The position numbers were made by a program, and so were the translations under genes. Positions 1 to 7,179 of a stretch of 19,199 nt of DNA are shown here, in pieces. The DNA is taken from the NCBI GenBank assembly GCA_934343805.1, contig CAKRIN010000034.1, positions 1 through 19,199 on the forward strand. Direction: 5' to 3'. The DNA comes from an uncultured Lachnospira sp. Lineage in GTDB: Bacteria; Bacillota; Clostridia; Lachnospirales; Lachnospiraceae. A model generated the notes under the pieces. The model worked only from the letters and a program-made list of their open reading frames with translations. It was not told the origin of the DNA and did no database searches. Numbering within the stretch: position 1 is the first letter of the stretch; each line of letters begins with the position of its first letter.

Positions 1-1
1 T

Positions 2-244
2 AACATAACAGGACCTAAGATCATCACAGAGGATACTAAGAAGGCTATGAAGAAGATTCTTTCAGATATCCAGGATGGTACATTTGCTAAGGAGTTCTTA
101 CTTGACATGAGCGAAGCTGGTGGACAGGTTCACTTCAAGGCTATGAGAAAGCTTGCTTCTGAACATCCATCTGAGAAGGTTGGAGAAGAGATTAGAAAGC
201 TTTACAGCTGGAATGATGAGAAGGATAAGCTCATCAACAACTAA
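2..244 (+). CDS. ilvC: Ketol-acid reductoisomerase, C-terminal fragment
   Basis: This is the last 80 codons of a gene that enters from the left edge. The product is the NADPH- and Mg-dependent enzyme that converts acetolactate or acetohydroxybutyrate to dihydroxy acids in valine, leucine and isoleucine synthesis. The visible part carries the family's C-terminal helices: an ITxxTKKAMKKIL stretch, then DIQDGTFAKEF, then GGQVHFKAMRKLASEHPSE and a closing LYSW segment. These match the end of the C-terminal domain of bacterial (class I) IlvC. The N-terminal Rossmann domain and most of the knotted domain lie outside the window. The gene ends with TAA and is followed 21 bases later by an intrinsic terminator, so it is the last gene of its unit. 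Confidence 0.95.
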   Translation, partial: NITGPKIITEDTKKAMKKILSDIQDGTFAKEFLLDMSEAGGQVHFKAMRKLASEHPSEKVGEEIRKLYSWNDEKDKLINN

Positions 245-265
245 TCCGAATATAGATATATTTAA

Positions 266-292
266 GGGGATTGCATTTGCAATCCCCTTTTC
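266..292 (+). terminator. Intrinsic terminator of ilvC, possibly bidirectional
   Basis: A perfect 9-bp stem is visible: GGGGATTGC (266-274), loop ATTT, GCAATCCCC (279-287), followed by TTTTCTATT. It lies 21 bases after the ilvC stop. The minus-strand gene pair ends at 292, directly against it. Read on the minus strand the hairpin is followed by a TTAAATATAT tract, so it may serve both converging units. Confidence 0.9.
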
Positions 293-429
293 TATTCGTT
301 GTTTTTCTTGTCGAATTCGTCTTTGTTCTCATCATATTTTTTATTATATAAGTCTTTTGTTCTTGAAAACTGAAAACCTATTATAACTGCAATGATGATG
401 ATGGCTATAATATTAATCAATAGTTTCAT
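292..429 (-). CDS. Small single-pass membrane protein (45 aa)
   Basis: This is a 45-residue peptide of unknown function. Residues 3-20 form an isoleucine-rich transmembrane helix (LLINIIAIIIIAVIIGFQ). The remaining 25 residues are highly charged (Lys, Asp, Glu) and end in DKKNNE. The chosen ATG at 429 is preceded by an AGGT-containing sequence about 8 bases upstream and lies just beyond the deacetylase stop at 434. A longer reading from 507 or 477 would overlap the deacetylase C-terminus, and its extra residues only read that lysine-rich tail in another frame. It is probably co-transcribed with the deacetylase. No family is recognised; a small accessory or stress membrane peptide is possible. 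Confidence 0.55.
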   Translation of the reverse strand: MKLLINIIAIIIIAVIIGFQFSRTKDLYNKKYDENKDEFDKKNNE

Positions 430-433
430 GTAT

Positions 434-1897
434 TTACCTGCTTTCTTTTTTTCCGGATGCTTTTTTCTTTCTGGCATTACGTTTTTTTCTTGATTGTACA
501 AGAACATAATATTTATAACTTAAGAATGCAGCTAGTATAAATATTATAATTAATATTATGATTGTTATGATCTTTGTTTTAGTTATTTTAATGTGACTGT
601 CAGAGTGGGCGGTCTTCTGCGATTCGGCCTCTATGCTGGCTTCTTCAGCTTTGATTGAAGCTTCTTCTGCTTCCTTTGCAAGTCTTTCCTGTTCTTCGTA
701 TGTTGTTATATTTTCAAGCATGTCATTTCCGGTATCTGAACCAACCAATGTTTTATACAGACCAAAATCCGAACAGCTGTAGGATGCGCTGCCGGTTGTA
801 ACAAATCCTTTATCTGTAATTGCAAAATCCCATTTGTGCTGGGATACATGCTTGTCATATGCATCCTGTGCAACCTGTATGGCTGTTCTGTTTCCCATGT
901 TGGCAAGTGGAGTTTGCAGGTCAAGCTTTATAGGATTTTCTTTGTACAGATGAAAATATGCCTTGGATACATCCCATGTTCCATATTGTGCTGCTGATTC
1001 TGGATAGTTTGAAGCATCATTGCTTATATCCAGAGCTTCTGAGACTGCTTTGGCATAAAGCATATGTCCGCCATGTCCATATTCACCATCAAGATCCTGG
1101 GTTACACACACTAAGGGCTTGAATCTGCGAAAACATGATGTTACATATGACAGGACATCATCATAAGAATACTGGCTCATAGCAAGTGTCAGGCTCCTCG
1201 AGCCAATATCTTTAAAACTGCCTTTTACGGGATAGTGAGTGATTCCGGCTTCCCATAAGCCATCGAGCTTTTCGTGTTCGCGATATGATTCAGTTATAAA
1301 AAAATCACACATATAGGCAACCTGCACATTTAGATTCTCGTTGCCACCATATGTAGCAAGAACTCCGCCTAAAAATAATATTTCATCATCAGCATGAGTT
1401 GACAGAACTAATATGTCTGTATTGCCATTGCATGGGGCTTTCCACTGTTGTACATCAGAAGGAAGAGAACCGGCTGAATATGCATATATGCTGCATATTG
1501 AAGCGTCATTAAGTATGTTTATGGTGCATGAGCCTGTACCATTCTGTATAGGAACATATTCATGGAGAAATCCATTAGTTCCGCATTTTATTATTGAGCC
1601 ATTATATTCAAGATTCCATTCAGACACATCTTTATTCCAGATAATGTATAATCCGTAAATATCTGAGGCAGACGAAATAGTAATTGAATCTCCAGATTTA
1701 AAATTAAGCTCTGTATAGTATGAACCATCAGTTATGTTAGATGCTCTGCCACTTGTAGACAGAGTTATATCAATTGGAAGTCTGGTTGCGGTATCGTCGG
1801 CTTTTACAGGAGTATGTATAAGAAAAACACCTATAAAAGCAAAAATGGTAATAATTGCACTCTTAAAATAAAGATGTTTATGGGTTATATTATTCAT
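434..1897 (-). CDS. Membrane-anchored extracytoplasmic PIG-L (LmbE-like) deacetylase
   Basis: The 487-residue protein begins with a signal peptide or anchor (hydrophobic residues 13-30, then VKADD). A beta-rich region of about 110 residues follows. The PIG-L/LmbE domain starts near residue 158. Its hallmark metal-binding motif is HADDE at 168-172 (usual form AHPDDE), and GHGGH at 274-278 supplies the later HxxH histidines. This family removes acetyl groups from N-acetylglucosamine-type sugars with a divalent metal. Residues 399-430 are a Glu/Ala-rich probable coiled coil, followed by a transmembrane helix (about 440-467) and a very basic tail. The catalytic domain is therefore expected outside the cell. 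The start is supported by a GAGG site seven bases upstream. The substrate, whether a wall or capsule glycan or a glycolipid, is not evident from context. Confidence 0.85.
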   Translation of the reverse strand: MNNITHKHLYFKSAIITIFAFIGVFLIHTPVKADDTATRLPIDITLSTSGRASNITDGSYYTELNFKSGDSITISSASDIYGLYIIWNKDVSEWNLEYNGSIIKCGTNGFLHEYVPIQNGTGSCTINILNDASICSIYAYSAGSLPSDVQQWKAPCNGNTDILVLSTHADDEILFLGGVLATYGGNENLNVQVAYMCDFFITESYREHEKLDGLWEAGITHYPVKGSFKDIGSRSLTLAMSQYSYDDVLSYVTSCFRRFKPLVCVTQDLDGEYGHGGHMLYAKAVSEALDISNDASNYPESAAQYGTWDVSKAYFHLYKENPIKLDLQTPLANMGNRTAIQVAQDAYDKHVSQHKWDFAITDKGFVTTGSASYSCSDFGLYKTLVGSDTGNDMLENITTYEEQERLAKEAEEASIKAEEASIEAESQKTAHSDSHIKITKTKIITIIILIIIFILAAFLSYKYYVLVQSRKKRNARKKKASGKKESR

Positions 1898-1976
1898 TAT
1901 TATGCCTCATTTCTTAATAAATTTACCTATTATTATTAACATATAATCAGGATTCTTTCAAGAAGTAGAAAATGTA

Positions 1977-1985
1977 TGTTATAAT
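1977..1985 (+). promoter_or_regulatory. Extended -10 promoter for the hemC-like/mecA unit
   Basis: TGTTATAAT (TGn plus TATAAT at 1980-1985) lies 45 bases before the ATG at 2030. A weak -35 candidate, TTTCAA, sits at 1956-1961 with an 18-base spacer. The extended TG would compensate for the poor -35. The intergenic space is shared with the divergent deacetylase gene. Confidence 0.6.
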
Positions 1986-2029
1986 GAACACAAAAATAAT
2001 ATTAATTTTGAAAACAGGATTATTAACTC

Positions 2030-2911
2030 ATGAAAAAAAGCGATATAAAAAGAGTTGGAATATGCAGAAAATATGCGAACAGTCCGGAGATAAAAAAGGC
2101 TGTACATATGTTGAGAAAGAATTCCGGTTATCAGATAAAATGCGTATATCTTGAAGAAAATATGGATTCATTAGTACAGGATAGAATAATTGATGCTGTA
2201 GGCGAAGCATTCGGGCAGCAGTTTATAGATATGGCAATTGTACCGATGAAAGAACTTGTAAGAATATCAGAGGTAAATAATGAACTTCCACAAGGAATAC
2301 GGATTGGTGGAATATTTAAAAGAACAGATACGCGTTATGTTATGGTCAGAAAAAGAAATACAAAGGATATAGTCCATGACGCTGTTATTGTTACTGATTC
2401 AGATAAGAACGTATACAGAATCAGTCATGTGTATGATGGGGTAAAGTGTCTGGTAGAAAAGGACAGCGGAGTCTGGAATGATATGCTGGATAATAATGAG
2501 TGTGATGCAGTATTTGCGGAGTATGGCAGGATAAAGAATGATAAGAGGTTTGGGAACCTTAAATATAAATATACGATAATAGGACCTGATGAGTGCGTTC
2601 CTGAGCATGGAGATGGAATAATAGCTGTTCTTACAGCTGATGATAAGGAACAATTAAGAATTACAAGGAATATATCACATGAGGCTACTGCGGTATGCTT
2701 TGAGATTGAAGAAGATATATTAAAAAGGTTAACACTGATTGAGTATATAAATCAGACAGATGTATATGCACAGATAAAAGGTTTGCAACTGGAAATATAT
2801 GCAGATGTTCTTGGAACAAGAGGCCATTTCAGATATTGCGAGAAGGATACAATCGATAAACGAAATCTTGTTATAAGAAAAATGGTAGACAGAATTAATA
2901 AAAGTATGTAA
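2030..2911 (+). CDS. Divergent hydroxymethylbilane synthase (HemC)-like protein, probably non-catalytic
   Basis: This 293-residue protein follows the HemC (porphobilinogen deaminase) outline but is strongly diverged. Residues 66-107 (IDMAIVPMKELV, then LPQGIRIGGIFKRTDTR) align with the family's DIAVHSMKDVP, LPEGLxLGA and REDPRD block. Residues 193-234 (HGDGIIAVLTADD, then HEATAVCFEIEEDILKRL) align with GQGAxxIECRxDD, HxxTxxxxxAER and FLxxL. Key residues are altered: the MKD aspartate is Glu75, the N-terminal GTRxSxLA motif is absent, the SSLRR motif is not recognisable, and the EGGCxxPI loop carrying the dipyrromethane cofactor cysteine reads TLIEYINQTDVYA. No tetrapyrrole genes are nearby. 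A pseudoenzyme, or a protein repurposed for binding, is likely. AGGA lies 10 bases before the ATG. It forms a probable operon with mecA. Confidence 0.7.
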   Translation: MKKSDIKRVGICRKYANSPEIKKAVHMLRKNSGYQIKCVYLEENMDSLVQDRIIDAVGEAFGQQFIDMAIVPMKELVRISEVNNELPQGIRIGGIFKRTDTRYVMVRKRNTKDIVHDAVIVTDSDKNVYRISHVYDGVKCLVEKDSGVWNDMLDNNECDAVFAEYGRIKNDKRFGNLKYKYTIIGPDECVPEHGDGIIAVLTADDKEQLRITRNISHEATAVCFEIEEDILKRLTLIEYINQTDVYAQIKGLQLEIYADVLGTRGHFRYCEKDTIDKRNLVIRKMVDRINKSM

Positions 2912-2954
2912 TAATTACTTATTGATATATTGTTTATATATGAAAAGAGGATAT

Positions 2955-3722
2955 ATGGAATTTAAAAAGATAGATGACAGGAAGTTTCAGTGCCTTTTAG
3001 ATGAAACTGACCTTGAGGATAATAATATTTCGCTTGATGATTTCTTTAAAAATGATACTGAGAAGATTCATAATCTTCTTGATGTGGTTATGGAAGAAGC
3101 TGAAAAGACAATAGGGGTAACTCTGTCAGGAGAGGTTATGTCTCTCCAGCTTGCACCACAGCCAGATCGTACAATTTTACTCACTGTTTCTTCAGGGAAA
3201 GAAGATCTTAGCAATATGTTAAGAAAGGCAGGTGAGAGCGTTTCGAGAGCTTTATCAAAACCAGAGAAGAGCAATATAATAAAGAATGGAGCTGATAATA
3301 TTAAGGATGTTCCATTTGAAACATTTGGAGATAGTCTGGATAAGTTCCAGTTGTCAGAAGAAGAACAACAACAGCTTAAAAAGGGCAGAACACAGACTGA
3401 GGAGAACAGTGTTGTTAAAGCAGGAGTAAGCATTTTCAGACTTGGAAGCTTTGACGATTTTGAAGATATGTGTATGCAGTCCCAGAAAACATGGGGTGTG
3501 AGCAATGCACTGTATCGTAATGAAAAGGATGATACATATTATCTTGTGCTTCAGAAGGGAAGATGTTCTCAGGAGAAATATGCAGGACTTCTGAATCTTC
3601 TTATGGAATATGGGGATTTTGATTCGTCGACGGAGGAAAGAGCTGCATTTATTAAGGAACATTACAGAGCAGTTATCGACGGAAATGCTATAAATGTGAT
3701 TAAGAAGTATATATCAAGATAA
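2955..3722 (+). CDS. mecA: MecA-type adaptor protein for ClpC
   Basis: The product has 255 residues from the preferred ATG. In the MecA family the N-terminal domain captures protein substrates and the C-terminal domain docks on the ClpC unfoldase, delivering substrates to ClpCP degradation. Residues 1-80 (MEFKKIDDRKFQ, then DFFKNDTEKIHNLLDVVMEEA) match the N-terminal domain. Residues 82-155 are a polar Gln/Glu/Lys-rich linker. Residues 156-255 (VSIFRLGSFDDFEDM, then YYLVLQKGR and an LMEYGDF segment) match the C-terminal domain. An in-frame ATG at 2922 or 2940 would give a longer form, but GAGG sits just upstream of 2955 and the family begins with this sequence. The gene lies 43 bases after the hemC-like gene. 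Its TAA overlaps the ribosome binding site of the next gene, so the three are probably co-transcribed. Confidence 0.85.
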   Translation: MEFKKIDDRKFQCLLDETDLEDNNISLDDFFKNDTEKIHNLLDVVMEEAEKTIGVTLSGEVMSLQLAPQPDRTILLTVSSGKEDLSNMLRKAGESVSRALSKPEKSNIIKNGADNIKDVPFETFGDSLDKFQLSEEEQQQLKKGRTQTEENSVVKAGVSIFRLGSFDDFEDMCMQSQKTWGVSNALYRNEKDDTYYLVLQKGRCSQEKYAGLLNLLMEYGDFDSSTEERAAFIKEHYRAVIDGNAINVIKKYISR

Positions 3723-3735
3723 GGAGGATGTTGAT

Positions 3736-4800
3736 ATGAAGTATCCTGAATTCTTATCCGAAGGCGGAACCATAGGCTTCGTTGCACCATCTTTTGGTTG
3801 TGCAACGGAGCCTTATAAAACAGCATTCGGAATGACAATTAAAAGATTCGAAAAAGAAGGTTATACAGTAGAACTTGGACCTAACTGTTATGAGGATAAG
3901 GGAATTGGAATAAGTAATACACCACAGGCATGCGGTAAGGAGCTTACGCAGATGTATGAGAGCAATGTTAATGATGTGCTTATATCATGCGGCGGTGGTG
4001 AGCTGATGTGTGAAATTCTGCCATATGTTGATTTTGAAAGGATTAAGGCAGCAAAGCCTAAGTGGTATCTTGGATATTCTGATAATACGAACTTTACATT
4101 TTTACAGAATACGATAGCTGATACAGCGAGTGTATACGGACCATGTGCAGGAGCATTTGCAATGAAGGACTGGCATCAGGCACTTGTTGATACTTTCGAT
4201 GTGCTCCGAGGAAAGGGCTGTGATAATAATAATGGTGTTGTGGAAAAACAGGTTCACGGATATGACACATGGGAGAGGGAATCTCTAAAGAATGAGGAGA
4301 ATCCTGCACCACAGTATAATCTTACTGAGAAGAAGATTTTAAGAAAATATGTTGGTGAGAATGAATGTGATAATGAGATTACATTTGAAGGACGGCTTGT
4401 CGGAGGCTGCATGGACTGTCTTGTTAATCTTACAGGTACAAGCTTTGACAATGTTAAGGAATTCAATGAAAGATATGCAGATGACGGAATTATATGGTTC
4501 TTAGAGAGCTGCGATCTGAATGTATTTGCAATCAGAAGGGCTATGTGGCAGATGGATAATGCTGGCTGGTTTAAGAATGTGAGGGGCTTCCTTATAGGAA
4601 GACCACTGTGCTACGGACAGGAGATGATGGGACTTGACCAGTATAGTGCGGTCACAGGCATTGCAGCAAAGTATAATGTACCTGTTATAATGGATTGTGA
4701 TTTCGGGCATCTTTCACCTTCAATGCCGATAGTAAGCGGTGCATATACGCAGGTTTATGTTAAGGATAATAATCTTTTACTTAATTACCGCTTCTGTTAA
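3736..4800 (+). CDS. S66-family LD-carboxypeptidase (MccF/LdcA-like)
   Basis: This 354-residue protein has the S66 serine peptidase layout. Residues 10-20 (GGTIGFVAPSF) are the typical start. SCGGGE lies at 84-89. The nucleophile motif GYSD at 113-116 gives catalytic Ser115. Glu257 in WFLES and His325 in DFGH complete the Ser-Glu-His triad. Members cleave an LD bond in murein tetrapeptides during recycling, or, in the MccF branch, an acyl-sulfamoyl-adenylate linkage conferring microcin C resistance. The insertion around 162-200 resembles the longer MccF-like branch, so the substrate is uncertain. There is no signal peptide, so it should act in the cytosol. AAGGAGG (3721-3727) lies eight bases before the ATG and overlaps the mecA stop, indicating translational coupling. 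Confidence 0.85.
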   Translation: MKYPEFLSEGGTIGFVAPSFGCATEPYKTAFGMTIKRFEKEGYTVELGPNCYEDKGIGISNTPQACGKELTQMYESNVNDVLISCGGGELMCEILPYVDFERIKAAKPKWYLGYSDNTNFTFLQNTIADTASVYGPCAGAFAMKDWHQALVDTFDVLRGKGCDNNNGVVEKQVHGYDTWERESLKNEENPAPQYNLTEKKILRKYVGENECDNEITFEGRLVGGCMDCLVNLTGTSFDNVKEFNERYADDGIIWFLESCDLNVFAIRRAMWQMDNAGWFKNVRGFLIGRPLCYGQEMMGLDQYSAVTGIAAKYNVPVIMDCDFGHLSPSMPIVSGAYTQVYVKDNNLLLNYRFC

Positions 4801-4809
4801 TATTAAAGA

Positions 4810-4838
4810 TTGAAAAACATGCTTTAATAAGATAAAAT
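4810..4838 (+). promoter_or_regulatory. Sigma-A-type promoter of the dehydratase operon
   Basis: TTGAAA (4810-4815), a 17-base spacer and TAAAAT (4833-4838) form a good housekeeping promoter. Transcription would start near 4845, leaving a leader of about 50 bases before the ATG at 4895. No T-box, leader peptide or attenuator is visible in that leader. Confidence 0.65.
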
Positions 4839-4894
4839 ATTAAAATGACTGTTAATAATTCCTGTTATATCAGGGATAAGATAAGGAGAAAACA

Positions 4895-6655
4895 ATGGGC
4901 AGGATATTTAAGTTTGATAAAGATGTTGATACTGATCAGATTATTGCATCACAGTATCTTTTATTCCCGACAATTGACGAGATGAAGAGTCATACATTTG
5001 AATCATTAGACTCTGATTTCGCTTCTGCTGTAAAGCCGGGAGATTTCGTTGTTGCAGATGATAATTTTGGCTGCGGTTCATCAAGAGAGCAGGCACCAAG
5101 CGTACTTAAGGCATTAGGCGTCAAGGCAGTAATTGCCAAATCATTTGCAAGAATATTCTATCGTAATGCTATCAATATAGGACTTCCTGTTATTGTATGT
5201 AAGGAACTTCATGACGAAGTTAATGCAGGGGATGAATGTGAGCTTTCGTTAGAAGATGGAATTATAAATGTTAATGGAAAGACTTATACATGTACAAAGC
5301 TTCCAGCCAAGATGCAGGCTATTCTTAATCAGGGCGGTCTTATTGCATCACTTAATGGTGAGGCAGAAGAGTCTGGGAGTTCAGCCGCACCTGCAGACGT
5401 GTCAAAGCATGGCATGACTATTGCAGAGAAGATTATCGCAAGGGCAGCAGGCCTTTCTCAGGTTAAGGCTGGTGATATTGCGACTGTTACTCTTGACAGA
5501 CTTATGAGTAATGATGGAACAACACATCTTACTATTGGTATGTATGAGAAGTTAAAGAATCCTCATATTGCTGACAAGGATAAGCTTGTATGGATCGTTG
5601 ACCATAATATTCCATCAGACAGCCCTAAGACAGCAGCTTCACAGAAGAAGATGAGAGATTTTGCCAAGGCTAATGATATTAAGTTCTACGAGGGCGAGGG
5701 TGTATGTCATCAGGTTATGATGGAGAATCATGTGGTGCCTGGTGAACTTATATTCGGAGCAGACAGCCATACATGTGCATATGGTGCGTTAGGTGCATTT
5801 GGTACAGGTGTAGGATGCACAGATTATCTGTATGCAATGGTTACAGGAACATCATGGGTAATGGTTCCTGAAACATTAAGATTCAACCTTAAGGGAAAGC
5901 TTAATGACGGAGTATATGCAAGAGATCTGATACTTTCTATTATTGGAAAGATTGGCGCTAATGGTGCTAACTATAAAGCAATGGAATTTGCAGGAGAAGG
6001 TTTACACAGCCTTTCAATGGCAGACAGAATATCAATCTGTAACCTCTGTGTAGAGGCTGGCGCTAAGACTGCACTCATGGAAGTAGATGATGTTGCAATG
6101 GATTATCTTAAGGAGCATGGCAGAGAGCCAAAGGCATGCTTTACATCAGATGATGATGCAGTATTTGAGCAGGTTTATGATATTGATCTTTCAACAATAC
6201 AGCCAATCGTTGCAAAGCCACATTTTGTTGACAATGTAGTTCCGGCTAAGGAATCACTTGGCGTTAAGATTGATGAAGCATTTCTTGGTTCATGTAACAA
6301 TGGACGAATCGAAGATTTAAGAGTCGGCGCAGCGATTATCAAGGGCAAAAAGGTTGCTCCTAAGGTAAGATTCCTTGTAGTTCCTGCAAGCCGTTCAGTA
6401 TATATTCAGGCTATGAAAGAGGGACTTCTTGATATATTCATTGATGCAGGCGCAATAATTATGAACCCTAACTGTTCTGTATGCTGGGGAAGTTGTCAGG
6501 GCGTTATCGGAGAGGGAGAGACTCTTATCAGCACAGGTACACGAAACTTTAAGGGACGTGCAGGACATAAGGATTCTTTCGTATATCTTGCATCAGCAGC
6601 AACTGTAACAGCATCAGCAATCAAGGGCGAGATTGCGACAGCGGACATGGTATAA
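4895..6655 (+). CDS. Fused small-large aconitase-superfamily hydro-lyase (LeuD-LeuC-like)
   Basis: This 586-residue protein joins two normally separate subunits in the order small then large. Residues 1-155 are a LeuD-like swivel domain with DKDVDTDQII, the substrate loop YLLFPT (21-26) and NFGCGSSREQAP (57-68). A Gly/Ser/Ala/Glu-rich linker (about 156-172) follows. Residues 173-586 are a LeuC-like domain with GADSHT (288-293) and the three [4Fe-4S] ligands Cys467 (GSCNNGR), Cys527 and Cys530 (NPNCSVCWG). All catalytic landmarks appear intact. Classical aconitases place the small domain at the C-terminus, so this is a different fusion. The reaction is expected to be dehydration and rehydration of a 2- or 3-hydroxy di- or tricarboxylate. 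The substrate (isopropylmalate, citramalate, citrate, homocitrate or dimethylmalate type) cannot be fixed from sequence. AAGGAG lies six bases upstream. It is the first of three genes. Confidence 0.85.
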   Translation: MGRIFKFDKDVDTDQIIASQYLLFPTIDEMKSHTFESLDSDFASAVKPGDFVVADDNFGCGSSREQAPSVLKALGVKAVIAKSFARIFYRNAINIGLPVIVCKELHDEVNAGDECELSLEDGIINVNGKTYTCTKLPAKMQAILNQGGLIASLNGEAEESGSSAAPADVSKHGMTIAEKIIARAAGLSQVKAGDIATVTLDRLMSNDGTTHLTIGMYEKLKNPHIADKDKLVWIVDHNIPSDSPKTAASQKKMRDFAKANDIKFYEGEGVCHQVMMENHVVPGELIFGADSHTCAYGALGAFGTGVGCTDYLYAMVTGTSWVMVPETLRFNLKGKLNDGVYARDLILSIIGKIGANGANYKAMEFAGEGLHSLSMADRISICNLCVEAGAKTALMEVDDVAMDYLKEHGREPKACFTSDDDAVFEQVYDIDLSTIQPIVAKPHFVDNVVPAKESLGVKIDEAFLGSCNNGRIEDLRVGAAIIKGKKVAPKVRFLVVPASRSVYIQAMKEGLLDIFIDAGAIIMNPNCSVCWGSCQGVIGEGETLISTGTRNFKGRAGHKDSFVYLASAATVTASAIKGEIATADMV

Positions 6656-6664
6656 GGAGTAATT

Positions 6665-7159
6665 ATGAACGAGAAATTTAGCGGTAAAGTATGGGTGCTT
6701 GGCGATGACATTGATACAGATATCATTATCCCTACAGAGTACCTTGCATTAAAGACAGTAGAAGATATGAAGCCATATGCTTTTTCACCATTAAGACCAG
6801 AACTTGCAGGTCAGATTAAGCCGGGCGATATTATTGTTGCAGGAAAAAACTTCGGTTGTGGTTCATCAAGAGAGCAGGCACCTGAGGTTATCAAGGCATT
6901 AGGTATCAGATGTGTTATTGCCAAATCATATGCAAGAATATTCTTTAGAAATTCTATTAATAACGGACTTCTTCTTATAGAGGATGCAGACCTTCACGAC
7001 GCAGTTAAAGAAGGTGATACTATTGACGTTGAAGTAAATGCACAGATTACACACAATGGAAAGGCATATCCTATTGCTTCGCTTCCTGATAATCTTGTGG
7101 ATATACTTAATGCAGGCGGACTTGTTAAGGCGATGAGAAAGCTTAATGGTCTTGACTAA
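6665..7159 (+). CDS. leuD: Isopropylmalate dehydratase-family small subunit (LeuD-like)
   Basis: This 164-residue protein is a stand-alone swivel-domain subunit, the usual length for the short archaeal/Clostridia LeuD type. It carries DDIDTDIIIPTEYL (14-27), KNFGCGSSREQAP (61-73), then an AKSYARIFFRNSINNG stretch. It should pair with the large subunit encoded 20 bases downstream to form a [4Fe-4S] hydro-lyase. The substrate-recognition loop reads YLALKT rather than the YLRT/YLNT forms I associate with isopropylmalate isomerases. A relative acting on homoaconitate, citramalate or 2,3-dimethylmalate is therefore possible, and the gene symbol is provisional. AAGGAG (6654-6659) overlaps the stop codon of the fused gene upstream, so translation is coupled. 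Confidence 0.8.
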   Translation: MNEKFSGKVWVLGDDIDTDIIIPTEYLALKTVEDMKPYAFSPLRPELAGQIKPGDIIVAGKNFGCGSSREQAPEVIKALGIRCVIAKSYARIFFRNSINNGLLLIEDADLHDAVKEGDTIDVEVNAQITHNGKAYPIASLPDNLVDILNAGGLVKAMRKLNGLD

Positions 7160-7179
7160 GGCAGGGAGAGGTAAGAATA

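Noticed and set aside
430..507. Longer start for the small membrane peptide at 507 or 477
   Set aside because: It would overlap the deacetylase end by up to 74 bases, and its lysine-rich lead is an out-of-frame copy of the deacetylase tail. The ATG at 429 has a better placed RBS and no overlap.
2922..2954. Upstream start codons for mecA at 2922 or 2940
   Set aside because: There is no ribosome binding site before either, and the added residues are absent from the family's usual N-terminus. GAGG precedes the ATG at 2955.
3068..3662. Minus-strand frames of 102-145 codons inside mecA
   Set aside because: They lie opposite a well-supported MecA protein, are Ser/Leu/Phe-rich in the way of antisense shadows, and have no RBS or recognisable domain.
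4839..4894. T-box or leader-peptide attenuator before the dehydratase operon
   Set aside because: The leader is only about 50 bases, with no stem-loop series, T-box motif or leucine-rich mini-ORF.
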